A stretch of DNA of 64,000 bases, from the NCBI RefSeq assembly GCF_013359945.1, contig NZ_JABWCS010000197.1:1-64000 (forward strand). The letters run 5' to 3'. Below, in pieces: positions 55,622-64,000 of this stretch. Made by a program: the position numbers and the translations under genes. The DNA comes from Paenibacillus agri. GTDB lineage: Bacteria > Bacillota > Bacilli > Paenibacillales > Paenibacillaceae. Position 1 is the stretch's first letter, and each line of letters opens with the position of its first letter. Below the pieces are notes generated by a model. The model was not told where the DNA came from. It saw only the letters and a program-made list of their open reading frames with translations, and searched no databases.

Positions 55622-56575
55622 TCAGGACATGTTCGGAGGGTAATGATTTTTGCCGGAGCGACCTTCGGAGAATTGCGAACGGCGAAATTTGGCAGGGGAT
55701 ACACCAAGCGCACGGGTAAAAACACGGGTAAAGTAATGCACGGACTGAAAGCCGCATTGTAACGCAATGTCCTTAATGGGTATGTAATCATTCAGCAGAA
55801 GCTGTGCTGCATGCTGCATCCGGCGCTCCTGAATATAATGTACGAAGGACTGACTGAGATGCTCCTGAAATAAGCGGGTCAAATGCCGGGAAGAGATATG
55901 CAGATGACTCGCGACGGTTGCAAGCGTAAGCTCATTGCTTAAGTTATCGTCGATGAAACGCTTGGCTTGGCTAAATAAAGCATGCCCTGGAGAAATCGGC
56001 TGTTGAACACTTTCACCCGCGGTAAGTGTCAGGCCATGCAAATCCGGGAAGGACAACAGCAGCGAATGCGCAACCTTTTCCAGGGATAGCGGGATTGTTG
56101 AGACTGAACTTGCACACAACGCGATTAACGCCTGCCACAAATATCCTGTAGAAGAGAAGTCGGCCCCGCTAACAACGCTGTTTCCTCTTTCAGCTAGCTG
56201 TCGATACGCTTCGAGATACAACGGCTCTGTTAGCGATGCATCTATTTCAAATGCAACATAGCATAATGTTAATCCGGAAGTGCTTCGAATCTGGTGCCAT
56301 ACGCCAGGTTTCGATAGAAACGCCGTTCCTTTTACTAGATCATACTCCCGGTCGTGTTCATAATAGCTCCCCTCTCCATCCATCACATAACAAGCTTCAA
56401 AAAAAGAATGGCGGTGGAGGGAATTATCGAAATGAGCCGGCATGAATCCCCAATATAAAATAGTTATAGAAAGGCCAGTCCCTTGAATTTTTGTAGCATG
56501 CCGGTTGCATATGTCATTGGCCCTTCGGAAGCTGGATTGGATCGACATGTTCATCCCTCCTTTGTTCGCTCCCAT
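55622..56575 (-). CDS. AraC family regulator (cupin sensor)
   Basis: About 317 residues. The N-terminal cupin (about 20-140) includes HFDNSLHRHSFFEACYVMDGEGSYYEHDREYDL. The C-terminal AraC HTH (about 205-300) has LTLATVASHLHISSRHLTRLFQEHLSQSFVHYIQERRM and IKDIALQCGFQSVHYFTRVFTRALGVSPAKFRRSQ. An ATG eight residues in (MSIQSSFRRAND) with GGAGGG-like site is an alternative start. It lies upstream of the isomerase-kinase-GH38 operon and most likely activates it. Confidence 0.9.
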   Translation of the reverse strand: MGANKGGMNMSIQSSFRRANDICNRHATKIQGTGLSITILYWGFMPAHFDNSLHRHSFFEACYVMDGEGSYYEHDREYDLVKGTAFLSKPGVWHQIRSTSGLTLCYVAFEIDASLTEPLYLEAYRQLAERGNSVVSGADFSSTGYLWQALIALCASSVSTIPLSLEKVAHSLLLSFPDLHGLTLTAGESVQQPISPGHALFSQAKRFIDDNLSNELTLATVASHLHISSRHLTRLFQEHLSQSFVHYIQERRMQHAAQLLLNDYIPIKDIALQCGFQSVHYFTRVFTRALGVSPAKFRRSQFSEGRSGKNHYPPNMS

Positions 56576-56622
56576 TGTATACTGCCTTCTTTATGAAAGA
56601 CAAGCTAACCATTTCACGGCTC

Positions 56623-56994
56623 TCACCTATTTGTGCAACAACGATACTCGCGGCCATCAACGAGCTGCGGATGTTCCCCCCAGTTTTCACCCCATTTACG
56701 CATTTGCCCAAGCACGGGGATATACTCCCGCCCTTTATCCGTTAGCGAATACTCAACGGTTACAGGTACAGTAGGAAACACTTCGCGATTGATGACCTTA
56801 TACTGCTCCAAATGACGCAGGACATCCGTTAAAGACTTGATGCTGATGTTATCTAAATTTCTTCGCATTTGATTAAATCGTTGCGGCCCCAGACTTAGTA
56901 AGGAAAGCACCAAAAAAGACCATTTTCCGCGCACAACCTCCAAAGCTTCACGAATAGAGATGAGGCATAGCTCGTCCCCTTTACGTACATCCAC
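56623..56994 (-). CDS. HxlR family regulator
   Basis: About 123 residues with the HxlR winged helix: ALEVVRGKWSFLVLSLLSLGPQRFNQMRRNLDNISIKSLTDVLRHLEQYKVI, then the wing VTVEYSLTDKGREYIPVL. Members often have a redox-active Cys near the start; here Cys11 (DELCLISIRE) fits. The GTG at 56994 has GGAG eight bases upstream; a GTG at 57003 is too close to it. It is divergent from the NmrA-like gene and probably represses it. Confidence 0.9.
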   Translation of the reverse strand: MDVRKGDELCLISIREALEVVRGKWSFLVLSLLSLGPQRFNQMRRNLDNISIKSLTDVLRHLEQYKVINREVFPTVPVTVEYSLTDKGREYIPVLGQMRKWGENWGEHPQLVDGREYRCCTNR

Positions 56995-57020
56995 AGAAAT
57001 CACTCCTAACTAAAATATAG

Positions 57021-57029
57021 GTAGTCTAC
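57021..57029. promoter_or_regulatory. Small palindrome GTAGTCTAC in the hxlR-nmrA intergenic region
   Basis: GTAG-T-CTAC lies 27 bases upstream of the HxlR gene start. HxlR proteins often bind TAGT/ACTA-type repeats, so it is a candidate site; the motif is short. Confidence 0.35.
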
Positions 57030-57169
57030 TTTTTGAAGTTATATATAAATAATGTGTCTCCTTTAAATTATAAAGTTAATATTCTAAGATAACAACAGGG
57101 CTTATTTAACTGCCATGGTCTAGTTTAAACAGAGATAGTCTTATACAGTTTAGAGAGGAGCATTAGGAT

Positions 57170-58060
57170 ATGAGTGATAAAAAGATATTGGTTTTGGGAG
57201 CAACCGGACAACAAGGAGGTGCGGCTGTTAGGCATTTACTCGCCGATGGCTGGAAGGTTCGTGCATTTGTCCGCGATTTATCAAGCGATAAGGCCCTGCA
57301 ACTGTCCCAATGGGGAGCCGAGCTTTTTCTCGGTGACATGAACGATCTTGCTTCGCTCGATGCCGCTATGCAGGGGATTTATGGCGTATTCAGTGTTCAG
57401 GCGTCGGGCTGGACCCCTACTCTCGAATCCAACGACGATGAAAGACGTATTGGGAAGGCTGTAGCGGACGCTGCCCTAAAGGCGAACATCCAGCACTTCG
57501 TTTATACATCTGTTGGCGGTGCAGATGCGCAATCCCGATATCGTGACATGCAGAAATGGGATATCGAGCAGCACATTCTTTCACTCGATTTGCCGGCTAC
57601 CATATTGCGTCCCGCCACCTTCATGGAGAACTTCGCAGACCCGATGTCCGCCGGCGTGCAGAACGGGACGATCGCACAACCCTTCAAGCCAGATGGAGTG
57701 ATCCCACTCGTAGCTGTGGACGACATCGGCGCTTTCGTTGTGTTAGCACTTAGATCTCCAGACGACTATTTGGGCAAAACTGTTGAAATTGCCGGCGACA
57801 ATTTAACACCCTTGCAGATTGCCGATGCTATAGGCCGTATAACTAACCGTACCATTCCTTACGTTCAAATTCCGCTGGAAACGTTGCGCCAGCATAATGA
57901 AATCTTGGCCGGCGTGTTCCAATGGTTAAACGAAGAAGGCCACGAGGTCGATATTTCTGCTGTACGCAAGACATACCCGGAACTTACGGATTTCAATACC
58001 TGGGTGGAAAAGCAAGGAAAAGCAAAGTTTGAGGCATTGTTTCTTCCTGAGCGTTCATGA
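57170..58060 (+). CDS. NmrA-like NAD(P)-binding oxidoreductase
   Basis: A 296-residue atypical SDR of the NmrA/HSCARG type. The nucleotide motif is VLGATGQQGGAAVRHLL (about 8-24), with ARG-type contact in FVRDLS, and GVFSVQASGW and HFVYTSVGGADAQSR later. Such proteins sense NADPH or reduce quinones. AGAGGAG precedes the ATG. It is divergent from an HxlR gene, a common pairing for quinone or aldehyde stress responses. Confidence 0.9.
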   Translation: MSDKKILVLGATGQQGGAAVRHLLADGWKVRAFVRDLSSDKALQLSQWGAELFLGDMNDLASLDAAMQGIYGVFSVQASGWTPTLESNDDERRIGKAVADAALKANIQHFVYTSVGGADAQSRYRDMQKWDIEQHILSLDLPATILRPATFMENFADPMSAGVQNGTIAQPFKPDGVIPLVAVDDIGAFVVLALRSPDDYLGKTVEIAGDNLTPLQIADAIGRITNRTIPYVQIPLETLRQHNEILAGVFQWLNEEGHEVDISAVRKTYPELTDFNTWVEKQGKAKFEALFLPERS

Positions 58061-58132
58061 GATTGTTAATCAAGAGACTGGCTCATAAGTAACTTCCAAC
58101 TGTATGAGACAGTGCCTGTTTCACTAGTATTG

Positions 58133-58181
58133 AAAAAAGCAAGTAACAGGGGCATTTCACCCCTGTTACTTGCGCTTTTTT
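58133..58181. terminator. Strong bidirectional terminator after the NmrA-like gene
   Basis: GCAAGTAACAGGGG pairs with CCCCTGTTACTTGC around CATTTCA, flanked by an A-run on the left and TTTTTT on the right. The remainder up to 58306 shows nothing. Confidence 0.92.
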
Positions 58182-58306
58182 GGTTCATGCTCGCCCAAAT
58201 TTAATGATTATGATGTTTGCTCACTCAACCCTGAATTACTTAAGTACTTAAAGCTCATTTAGGCTCCACCAACATGATGCAGGCTTTATTGTGAGCTTCT
58301 TCATGA

Positions 58307-58531
58307 TCAATCAACAGCACAACCCAATGCAGCAAACACGCGTCGTGGAGATTCATCAGCAGGCATAAAGAATTCGATTCTTGAATAAGTTTGTTCGATC
58401 ACCGTAAGGTGTAGTTGGTTGTAGCGTATTGGCCTCAATTCAGTTGAAAAAGGTTCCTTACCTCTAAAAAGCCAATTAAACAAGCAACCGCCATGATGCG
58501 ATCTTTTCATGCTTAAAAGCGATTGTTGCAT
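58307..58531 (-). CDS. Hypothetical 74-residue protein
   Basis: Opens MQQSLLSMKRSHHGG and ends RRVFAALGCAVD. GAGGGAT lies about seven bases upstream of the ATG, 18 bases after the flavoenzyme stop. I see no domain, signal peptide or membrane segment. It may be a chance frame. Confidence 0.35.
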   Translation of the reverse strand: MQQSLLSMKRSHHGGCLFNWLFRGKEPFSTELRPIRYNQLHLTVIEQTYSRIEFFMPADESPRRVFAALGCAVD

Positions 58532-58548
58532 ATTCTCATCCCTCTAAG

Positions 58549-59694
58549 CTAAGACAAATCACCGGTCTTGAAGCGATTCATTGAAAATAATGAAATGTCA
58601 TGCTTGCTTCTTCCAGTCGTAATAAGCTGGCATAAAATTTCGCCGACTACGCTGCTGAATTTAAATCCGTGTCCGGAAAATCCAGCAGCAAAAGTGATAT
58701 GCGGATACACTGGATGTGCATCGATAATGAAATGTTCATCGGGTGTGAGAGTATACGTGCAGGTTTTTCCTTTAAGCAATTTCATATTGGAAAGAGGCAT
58801 AAACCGGCTTAAGAACAATCTTAAGTCTTCTTCATCCTCCTGAAGTGCCCCAAACTCCGGAATAGCTTCATCCGGATTAATCCGAAGTCCCCCATCGTGA
58901 CGTCCTACCTTAAGACCCGCTCCTCCCATGCTGGGAAAACCGTAATAATGTCCCAATGAGGTCTCAAACGTAAACGCCGGAAATCGTTCCTCCCCGAATA
59001 AAAAGTCATCTGCTTCAAACCAGGCAAACGTTTTTCTTTTCGTTACAAGCGGAGGATGAATATTCATTAGAGAAAGCAGCTTAGAAGACCAAGCCCCTGC
59101 CGTAACAATCAGAGCGCGACCTTGATAACTTTCATCGGCGGTGTGAACCGTCACCCCGGCTGAATCAATAGACAACTCCTGTACAGATGCATTCGTTACG
59201 ATGTTAACTTGATGGAGCTCCAACTGCTCCCGATATGCACGAATACATTCCTCACTCTTAAGTACACCTGATTCTGATTCGAAGCAGCCCATGTAGTCCT
59301 CCGGAAGCGAAATCCCCGGCCATATCGTATGAATTTTATTGGAATCCACTTTTTGTAGCGGTAGTGAATAGTCTTCCGAACTAGAAACAACTTGTTGTAA
59401 AAAAATAGAATTACGAGTGCCTACATTCAGCACTCCGGTTTGGTAGAACAGTTTTCTACCCGACTCACGCTCCAGATCCAGCCAAAGCTTTTGGGCTCTG
59501 AGGGCTAACGGGACGTATATCCCCCCTTCTCCATAGGCATGCCGGATGATACGGGTATCACCGTGATGAGCTCCACGATCGTGCGGAGGATTAAATGAAT
59601 CCAATAGCAAAACTCTTTTCCCTGCAAGTGTCAAATAATAGCCTGCAGCCATACCCATCGAACCGGCACCTACAATGATTACGTCATAGCTCAT
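58549..59694 (-). CDS. Monomeric sarcosine oxidase/N-methyltryptophan oxidase-like flavoenzyme
   Basis: A 381-residue FAD enzyme of the DAO family. The FAD motif is VIIVGAGSMGMAAGYYLTLAGKRVLLLD (about 5-32); SRGAHHGDTRIIR-type text (HDRGAHHGDTRIIRHAYGEG) matches monomeric sarcosine oxidases, and KGKTCTYTLTPDEHFIID contains the cysteine that carries covalent flavin (Cys near 315). It would oxidise an N-methyl amino acid to the amino acid, formaldehyde and peroxide. It follows hutI by 39 bases, so it may be expressed with the histidine genes. Confidence 0.92.
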   Translation of the reverse strand: MSYDVIIVGAGSMGMAAGYYLTLAGKRVLLLDSFNPPHDRGAHHGDTRIIRHAYGEGGIYVPLALRAQKLWLDLERESGRKLFYQTGVLNVGTRNSIFLQQVVSSSEDYSLPLQKVDSNKIHTIWPGISLPEDYMGCFESESGVLKSEECIRAYREQLELHQVNIVTNASVQELSIDSAGVTVHTADESYQGRALIVTAGAWSSKLLSLMNIHPPLVTKRKTFAWFEADDFLFGEERFPAFTFETSLGHYYGFPSMGGAGLKVGRHDGGLRINPDEAIPEFGALQEDEEDLRLFLSRFMPLSNMKLLKGKTCTYTLTPDEHFIIDAHPVYPHITFAAGFSGHGFKFSSVVGEILCQLITTGRSKHDISLFSMNRFKTGDLS

Positions 59695-59733
59695 CCTTTC
59701 ATCACTTCCTCAGCCTCAAGTCTGCGTTCACCT

Positions 59734-61017
59734 TTAATGAATACGATTGCCATCTAATACTACCATTTTTCCTTGCTTGAATACGGAATGAACATGGTTG
59801 ATCCCAAAGTGATAAGGCAGATAAGCTAAGTTTCCCGCATTGAAAATAACCAAATCGGCCTGTTTGCCGACTTCCAAACTGCCTATTTTATCACCTTTTC
59901 CGATAGCATGAGCCGCATTAATCGTCACTGCCGTCAGAACCTCCTCTGGCGACATCCCTAAGTTCAGACAGCCCAGTGTCATGACAAGCTGTATAGATTC
60001 CGTTGGAGAACTTCCCGGATTATAATCCGTGGACAATGCTACAGGGAGTCCTATTTCAATCATCCTACGCGCACGGGCGTGATGCTTCAGCCTTAAATTA
60101 AAGGAGGTAGCTGGCAGACAGACAGCAATGACGCCAGACCGTTGCATCGCCTCTAGTCCTTCATCTGATGCGGCAATCAAATGTTCAGCAGATATGCAAC
60201 CCAGTTTACCGGCTAGCTGCGCGCCGCCTATTGGCTCGATTTCGTCCGCATGAATCTTCAATCCGAAGCCCATCGCTTTTGCCGCCAACAGGATTTGCTC
60301 CGATTCTTCTACGGAGAATACGCCGTGCTCACAAAACACATCGCAAAATTCAGCAAGTCCCTGACGCTTCACTTCGGGAAGCATTTCTTCAATAATAAGC
60401 TGAACGAATCCTTGTGACCGGCCCTTATATTCTTCCGGCACCATATGAGCCCCCATGAACGTAGACACCAAATCAACCGGATGTTCCTGATTGAGTTTGC
60501 GGGTGACCCTGAGTTGCTTAAGCTCATCATCCAGAGTCAGACCATATCCGCTCTTGGCTTCCGCTGTGGTAACCCCATAAGAAAGCATCGTATCCAAGCT
60601 TTTTTTAGCCTTCACATATAACTCATCTTCCGAAGCCTGACGGGTTAAACGGACTGTGCTGAGAATCCCGCCGCCTTGTGCTAAAATTTCTAAATAAGAA
60701 GCGCCTTTCAGCTTTAAGGCTAATTCATTCTCCCGCGAGCCGCCGTGAACCAAATGCGTATGAGGGTCAATAAGTCCTGGTGTAACAAGCTTCCCCTCAG
60801 CATTATGCTTAGACGTTACCGGCAGTTCACCGATTTGAGCCAAAACATCTTCTTCCGTTCCGGCAGCAACTATGATACCATCCGCGATAGCCACAGCTCC
60901 CCTTCGAACTGACGCAACCTTTGACATTTCACCGCCTCGGCGTGGTTCCTGAGATCCTTGCATGGTAATCAGCGTACCTATATTATAAATCAACAGGTCA
61001 ATCCGATTGCTCTCCAT
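59734..61017 (-). CDS. hutI: Imidazolonepropionase
   Basis: Third enzyme of histidine breakdown, opening imidazolonepropionate to N-formimidoylglutamate. 427 residues. Metal ligands are in DPHTHLVHGGSRENE (about 84-98), LKIHADEIEPIGGAQL, SAEHLIAASDEG and ALSTDYNPGSSPTESIQ. GGGGGAG precedes the ATG. It lies 90 bases after hutU with a palindrome between. Confidence 0.96.
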   Translation of the reverse strand: MESNRIDLLIYNIGTLITMQGSQEPRRGGEMSKVASVRRGAVAIADGIIVAAGTEEDVLAQIGELPVTSKHNAEGKLVTPGLIDPHTHLVHGGSRENELALKLKGASYLEILAQGGGILSTVRLTRQASEDELYVKAKKSLDTMLSYGVTTAEAKSGYGLTLDDELKQLRVTRKLNQEHPVDLVSTFMGAHMVPEEYKGRSQGFVQLIIEEMLPEVKRQGLAEFCDVFCEHGVFSVEESEQILLAAKAMGFGLKIHADEIEPIGGAQLAGKLGCISAEHLIAASDEGLEAMQRSGVIAVCLPATSFNLRLKHHARARRMIEIGLPVALSTDYNPGSSPTESIQLVMTLGCLNLGMSPEEVLTAVTINAAHAIGKGDKIGSLEVGKQADLVIFNAGNLAYLPYHFGINHVHSVFKQGKMVVLDGNRIH

Positions 61018-61038
61018 CGTTTCTCCCCCTCGAAATAA

Positions 61039-61060
61039 AGCAAGCCCGATCGGGCTTGCT
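61039..61060 (-). terminator. Perfect palindrome between hutU and hutI
   Basis: A 22-base perfect palindrome, centred on GATC with arms AGCAAGCCC and GGGCTTGCT, followed on minus by TTTATTT. It could be a partial terminator or a processing hairpin that lowers hutI expression relative to hutU. Confidence 0.55.
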
Positions 61061-61107
61061 GAAAGTTATCATCATTCTTTTATAGATTCAGTAAGATTCA
61101 GTAGGGA

Positions 61108-62772
61108 TTAAATACCCATCATCGGTACGCGAACGCCACGTTCTTTCGCCGTTTTAATGGCAATGTCATAACCCGCATCAGCGTGACGGATGACGCCCAT
61201 CCCAGGGTCCGTGTTTAAGACACGTAGCAATCTTTCCTCCGCTTCTTTAGAACCGTCCGCGACGACAACCATACCTGCGTGCAAGGAGTAACCCATACCT
61301 ACGCCGCCGCCATGATGGACAGAAACCCAGCTCGCACCGGATGCTGTATTCACAAGTGCATTCAAGATCGCCCAGTCGCCAACTACATCACTGCCATCCT
61401 TCATAGACTCTGTTTCACGGTTAGGCGAAGCCACAGAACCGCAATCCAGGTGATCACGACCGATCACGATCGGCGCGGATAATTCTCCAGTTCGCACCAT
61501 TTCGTTGATAGCCAGTCCCATCTTAGCCCGTTCTCCGTAACCCAACCAGCAAATACGAGCAGGCAAACCTTGAAATGCGACTTTCTCTCTGGCCATTTCG
61601 ATCCATTTACGCAGACCCGCATTTTCCGGGAATAATTTTAAAGCAAGTTCATCCGTTTTATAAATATCTTCTGGATTACCAGACAATGCCGCCCAACGAA
61701 ACGGTCCCTTCCCCTCGCAGAAGAGCGGACGAATGTAAGCCGGAACAAATCCAGGAAAATTAAAGGCATCCTTAACCCCTTCATCAAGCGCTACTTGACG
61801 GATGTTATTGCCGTAATCAAATACAATGGACCCAAGCTTTTGAAGATCAAGCATTGCCTGCACATGGGCGGCCATCGACTTTTTGGAAAGCTTCACATAC
61901 TGTGTCGGATCGTTTTTACGCAAGTCAGCTGCAGCTTCCAATGAATAGCCGACCGGCACATAGCCGTTAAGCGGATCGTGAGCCGAGGTTTGATCGGTAA
62001 CGAAATCCGGTACAATTCCCCGTTTTACAAATTCCGCGAACACCTCTGCAGCGTTTCCTACTAACCCGATAGCGAGTGCTTTCCCCTCAGCTTTCGCTTC
62101 GCCGGCAAGCTTCAATGCTTCATCCAGATCGTAAACCATAACGTCGCAATAACGAGTGTCAATTCTTCGTTGAATACGAGTCGGATCTACGTCTACTCCG
62201 ATAACTACACCATCGTTCATCGTTACAGCGAGCGGTTGAGCGCCGCCCATACCGCCAAGTCCAGCCGTTAATGTCAGAGTACCTCTTAAAGTGCCTCCCG
62301 AATGCTGCCTGGCTGCCTCAGCGAAGGTCTCATACGTTCCTTGTAAAATGCCTTGCGTTCCGATATAAATCCAGCTGCCAGCTGTCATTTGACCGTACAT
62401 CATAAGTCCCTGTTTATCAAGCTCATGGAACGTCTCCCAATTGGCATAGGCAGGAACAATAACCGAGTTAGAGATAAGAACCCGCGGCGCGTGCGAATGC
62501 GTTTTGAATACACCAACCGGTTTCCCGGATTGTACAAGCAGTGTTTCATCCGCTTCCAGATTCGTTAAGCATTCTACGATCTTGTCATAAGACTCCCAAT
62601 TCCGTGCAGCTTTCCCGATTCCACCGTAGACAACGAGATCCTCCGGACGTTCTGCTACGTCTGGGTCCAGATTGTTCATTAACATACGCAGGACAGCTTC
62701 CTGCTCCCAGCCTTTTGCCGTTAGCTTTGTTCCGTGTGCTGCTCTAATGGTACGTTTAATAGTTTGTTCCAT
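61108..62772 (-). CDS. hutU: Urocanate hydratase
   Basis: 554-residue NAD-dependent lyase that turns urocanate into imidazolonepropionate. The N-terminus [28 protein letters not shown], the dinucleotide region [27 protein letters not shown] and the catalytic [19 protein letters not shown] with Cys near 408 are diagnostic. GAGGAG precedes the ATG. hutH and hutG are not in the window. The 195 bases upstream hold no clear cre site. Confidence 0.97.
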   Translation of the reverse strand: MEQTIKRTIRAAHGTKLTAKGWEQEAVLRMLMNNLDPDVAERPEDLVVYGGIGKAARNWESYDKIVECLTNLEADETLLVQSGKPVGVFKTHSHAPRVLISNSVIVPAYANWETFHELDKQGLMMYGQMTAGSWIYIGTQGILQGTYETFAEAARQHSGGTLRGTLTLTAGLGGMGGAQPLAVTMNDGVVIGVDVDPTRIQRRIDTRYCDVMVYDLDEALKLAGEAKAEGKALAIGLVGNAAEVFAEFVKRGIVPDFVTDQTSAHDPLNGYVPVGYSLEAAADLRKNDPTQYVKLSKKSMAAHVQAMLDLQKLGSIVFDYGNNIRQVALDEGVKDAFNFPGFVPAYIRPLFCEGKGPFRWAALSGNPEDIYKTDELALKLFPENAGLRKWIEMAREKVAFQGLPARICWLGYGERAKMGLAINEMVRTGELSAPIVIGRDHLDCGSVASPNRETESMKDGSDVVGDWAILNALVNTASGASWVSVHHGGGVGMGYSLHAGMVVVADGSKEAEERLLRVLNTDPGMGVIRHADAGYDIAIKTAKERGVRVPMMGI

Positions 62773-62922
62773 GGATAGTCACTCCTCTATCTTACGTTGT
62801 TCGGTTCTATGACTCTATCATAATAAAAAAATCGGTCTCTGAATCTAGTCGAATTTGCGGAAAGATAGCACGATATTACGCTGTAACCAGGAACGGAATA
62901 CTCTGATAAAAACGCTTAAAAG

Positions 62923-62943
62923 CCAACCCCTAAGCAGGGTTGG
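62923..62943 (-). terminator. Terminator after the AraC-type regulator gene
   Basis: CCAACCC and GGGTTGG form a seven-base stem around CTAAGCA; a short CTTTT follows on minus. Weak T-run. Confidence 0.55.
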
Positions 62944-62967
62944 TTTAAAGTGATTATGCCAAAAACA

Positions 62968-64000
62968 CTAGCACTGGGCTGATAAACGATAGTCCGTCGG
63001 GCTGCATCCCATGATCATTTTAAATTTCCTTGCAAAATAGTTCGCATCCTGGAAACCGACTCGCTCGGCAATCTCTTGCATGGTCAATCCCGTTTTCTCT
63101 AACATATAAACCGCCTTCTCAATACGAACTTTATTTAGAAAGTTGACAAAGCTTTCACCCGCTTCCTTTTTGAATAAATGAGCAAAATAATGGGGACTTA
63201 AGTAACAATGCTGGGCAATTTCTTTTAATAACATTTTGTCCTGATGATGCTCTCTAATATATACAATGGCAGATCGTACAATAGGGGAAACCTCTAAAGC
63301 ATGATCGTCCGATACTTGCTTGGCTAGCTTCCTCCAATATGCGCACATCTTCATCACAAATTTGTCGTATCGAATGGTACTATATAAGTCTTGAAGCATT
63401 CTCGCATTTTCAGATAAAATTTCAGAAGCATTACCGCCTAAGTCGACAACCATTCTTGATAAAGAAAGGATTAGATCATAGGCTTCCGATTTAAATAGAT
63501 CAATATTATGCTTATATGACCCGGAGAGACTTTCTAATAACTCGACCAAATAAGCAATCGATCCTTCTTCATCACCGATGCGGACACGTGACAGCAATTC
63601 GATTTTCTCTTCATGGGTCACCGGCTTTGCGCGTTCTTCCTGAATACTCCTTTGTCCTTCATATTGAAAAATCATCCGGTTTCCTTGAAAGAAGCGGTTG
63701 ATTAATGATTCTTTTGCCTCGAAATAGGAAAGATGAAGTTTATAAGGATCTTCGTAATAGCTACCTATCCCGGCTGAAACGGAAAAGCCCTTCGTATCTA
63801 CGAAGTTTTGAATTTTCCGAACCATGCCATACGTAATCTGCTTATAGGACGGTTCTACAGATTGAACCGATTGGAGTTCCAATAATACGGCTAGCACGCC
63901 TTCTCCTACCCATAGCCACAGGAATGGCAGGGTGATACTTTCAAAAACGGCTTCCACCAGTACCTGCCCAATCTTAATACTCCATTCCAATGGCTTGTCT
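62968..64000 (-). CDS. AraC/YesN-type regulator (5' end cut by window)
   Basis: At least 340 residues; the frame runs off the right edge without a clear start. The middle region has the GGDEF-like fold of YesN/AraC response regulators (SAGIGSYYEDPYKLHLSYFEAKESLINRFFQG). The C-terminal AraC HTH (last about 100 residues) has LLKEIAQHCYLSPHYFAHLFKKEAGESFVNFLNKVRIEKA and MQEIAERVGFQDANYFARKFKMIMGCSPTDYR. A receiver domain or other sensor would lie beyond 64000. It is upstream of hutU but ended by its own hairpin, so a link to hut is uncertain. Confidence 0.85.
   Translation of the reverse strand, partial: DKPLEWSIKIGQVLVEAVFESITLPFLWLWVGEGVLAVLLELQSVQSVEPSYKQITYGMVRKIQNFVDTKGFSVSAGIGSYYEDPYKLHLSYFEAKESLINRFFQGNRMIFQYEGQRSIQEERAKPVTHEEKIELLSRVRIGDEEGSIAYLVELLESLSGSYKHNIDLFKSEAYDLILSLSRMVVDLGGNASEILSENARMLQDLYSTIRYDKFVMKMCAYWRKLAKQVSDDHALEVSPIVRSAIVYIREHHQDKMLLKEIAQHCYLSPHYFAHLFKKEAGESFVNFLNKVRIEKAVYMLEKTGLTMQEIAERVGFQDANYFARKFKMIMGCSPTDYRLSAQC

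Overview
The window looks like chromosomal DNA from a Paenibacillus-type member of the Bacillota. The evidence is strong GGAGG ribosome sites, frequent GTG and TTG starts, sigma-A-type promoters, a Fur box and a cre site of Bacillus type, YesMN-type two-component systems next to sugar-class ABC transporters, and a B. subtilis-like purine (puc) and histidine (hut) gene set. I saw no rRNA, tRNA, CRISPR array, phage genes or transposase. Both edge genes are cut by the window: a TetR regulator at the left and an AraC/YesN-type regulator at the right. Almost all genes are on the minus strand; gap, pucR and an NmrA-like gene are on plus.

Layout. 1-1.8 kb: tetR, divergent from a stand-alone gap gene whose promoter carries a perfect 16-bp palindrome. 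1.86-6.4 kb: an iron-sulfur assembly operon marR-nfu-sufC-sufD-sufB without sufS or sufU, read from two tandem promoters that each carry a MarR-like operator at the same spacing; the upstream one also has a perfect Fur box. 6.5-23.9 kb: a long one-direction accessory region with two complete CUT1-type ABC transporters, a YesM/YesN pair, an M20 peptidase, an acyl-CoA-dehydrogenase-like flavoenzyme, an NtaA/DszA-type flavin monooxygenase, a two-domain rhodanese, an amidohydrolase and an argininosuccinate-lyase-like enzyme. I read it as uptake and breakdown of one or more organosulfur or N-acylated compounds of unknown identity; it is the best candidate here for an undescribed pathway. 24-28.3 kb: a phosphotransferase, MFS exporter, SDR and AraC regulator. 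28.5-39.4 kb: glycan utilisation with a GH38 enzyme, a GH95-like enzyme, an LplABC-type transporter, a GntR/LacI-type regulator and a CcpA cre site at the transporter promoter.

39.4-50 kb: purine (allantoin) catabolism: allantoinase, NCS1 permease, amidase, NCS2 permease, PucG-type aminotransferase and allantoate amidohydrolase, with pucR divergent. 50-56.6 kb: a second GH38 operon with a ROK kinase, a phosphomannose isomerase fused to a degenerate kinase-like domain, and an AraC regulator. 56.6-58.2 kb: an HxlR regulator divergent from an NmrA-like oxidoreductase. 58.3-64 kb: hutU, hutI, a sarcosine-oxidase-like flavoenzyme and the cut AraC-type regulator; hutH and hutG are absent here.

Two dispersed non-coding repeats stand out. 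One is about 260 bp, MITE-like, with terminal inverted repeats and strong internal hairpins; full or broken copies lie at 11.07, 12.45, 22.20, 31.30 and 31.88 kb, mostly against the 3' ends of minus-strand genes, and in two cases its end supplies the last codons of the gene. The other lies at 31.65-31.82 kb between two copies of the first. Gene calls rest on motifs read by eye; substrates are inference.
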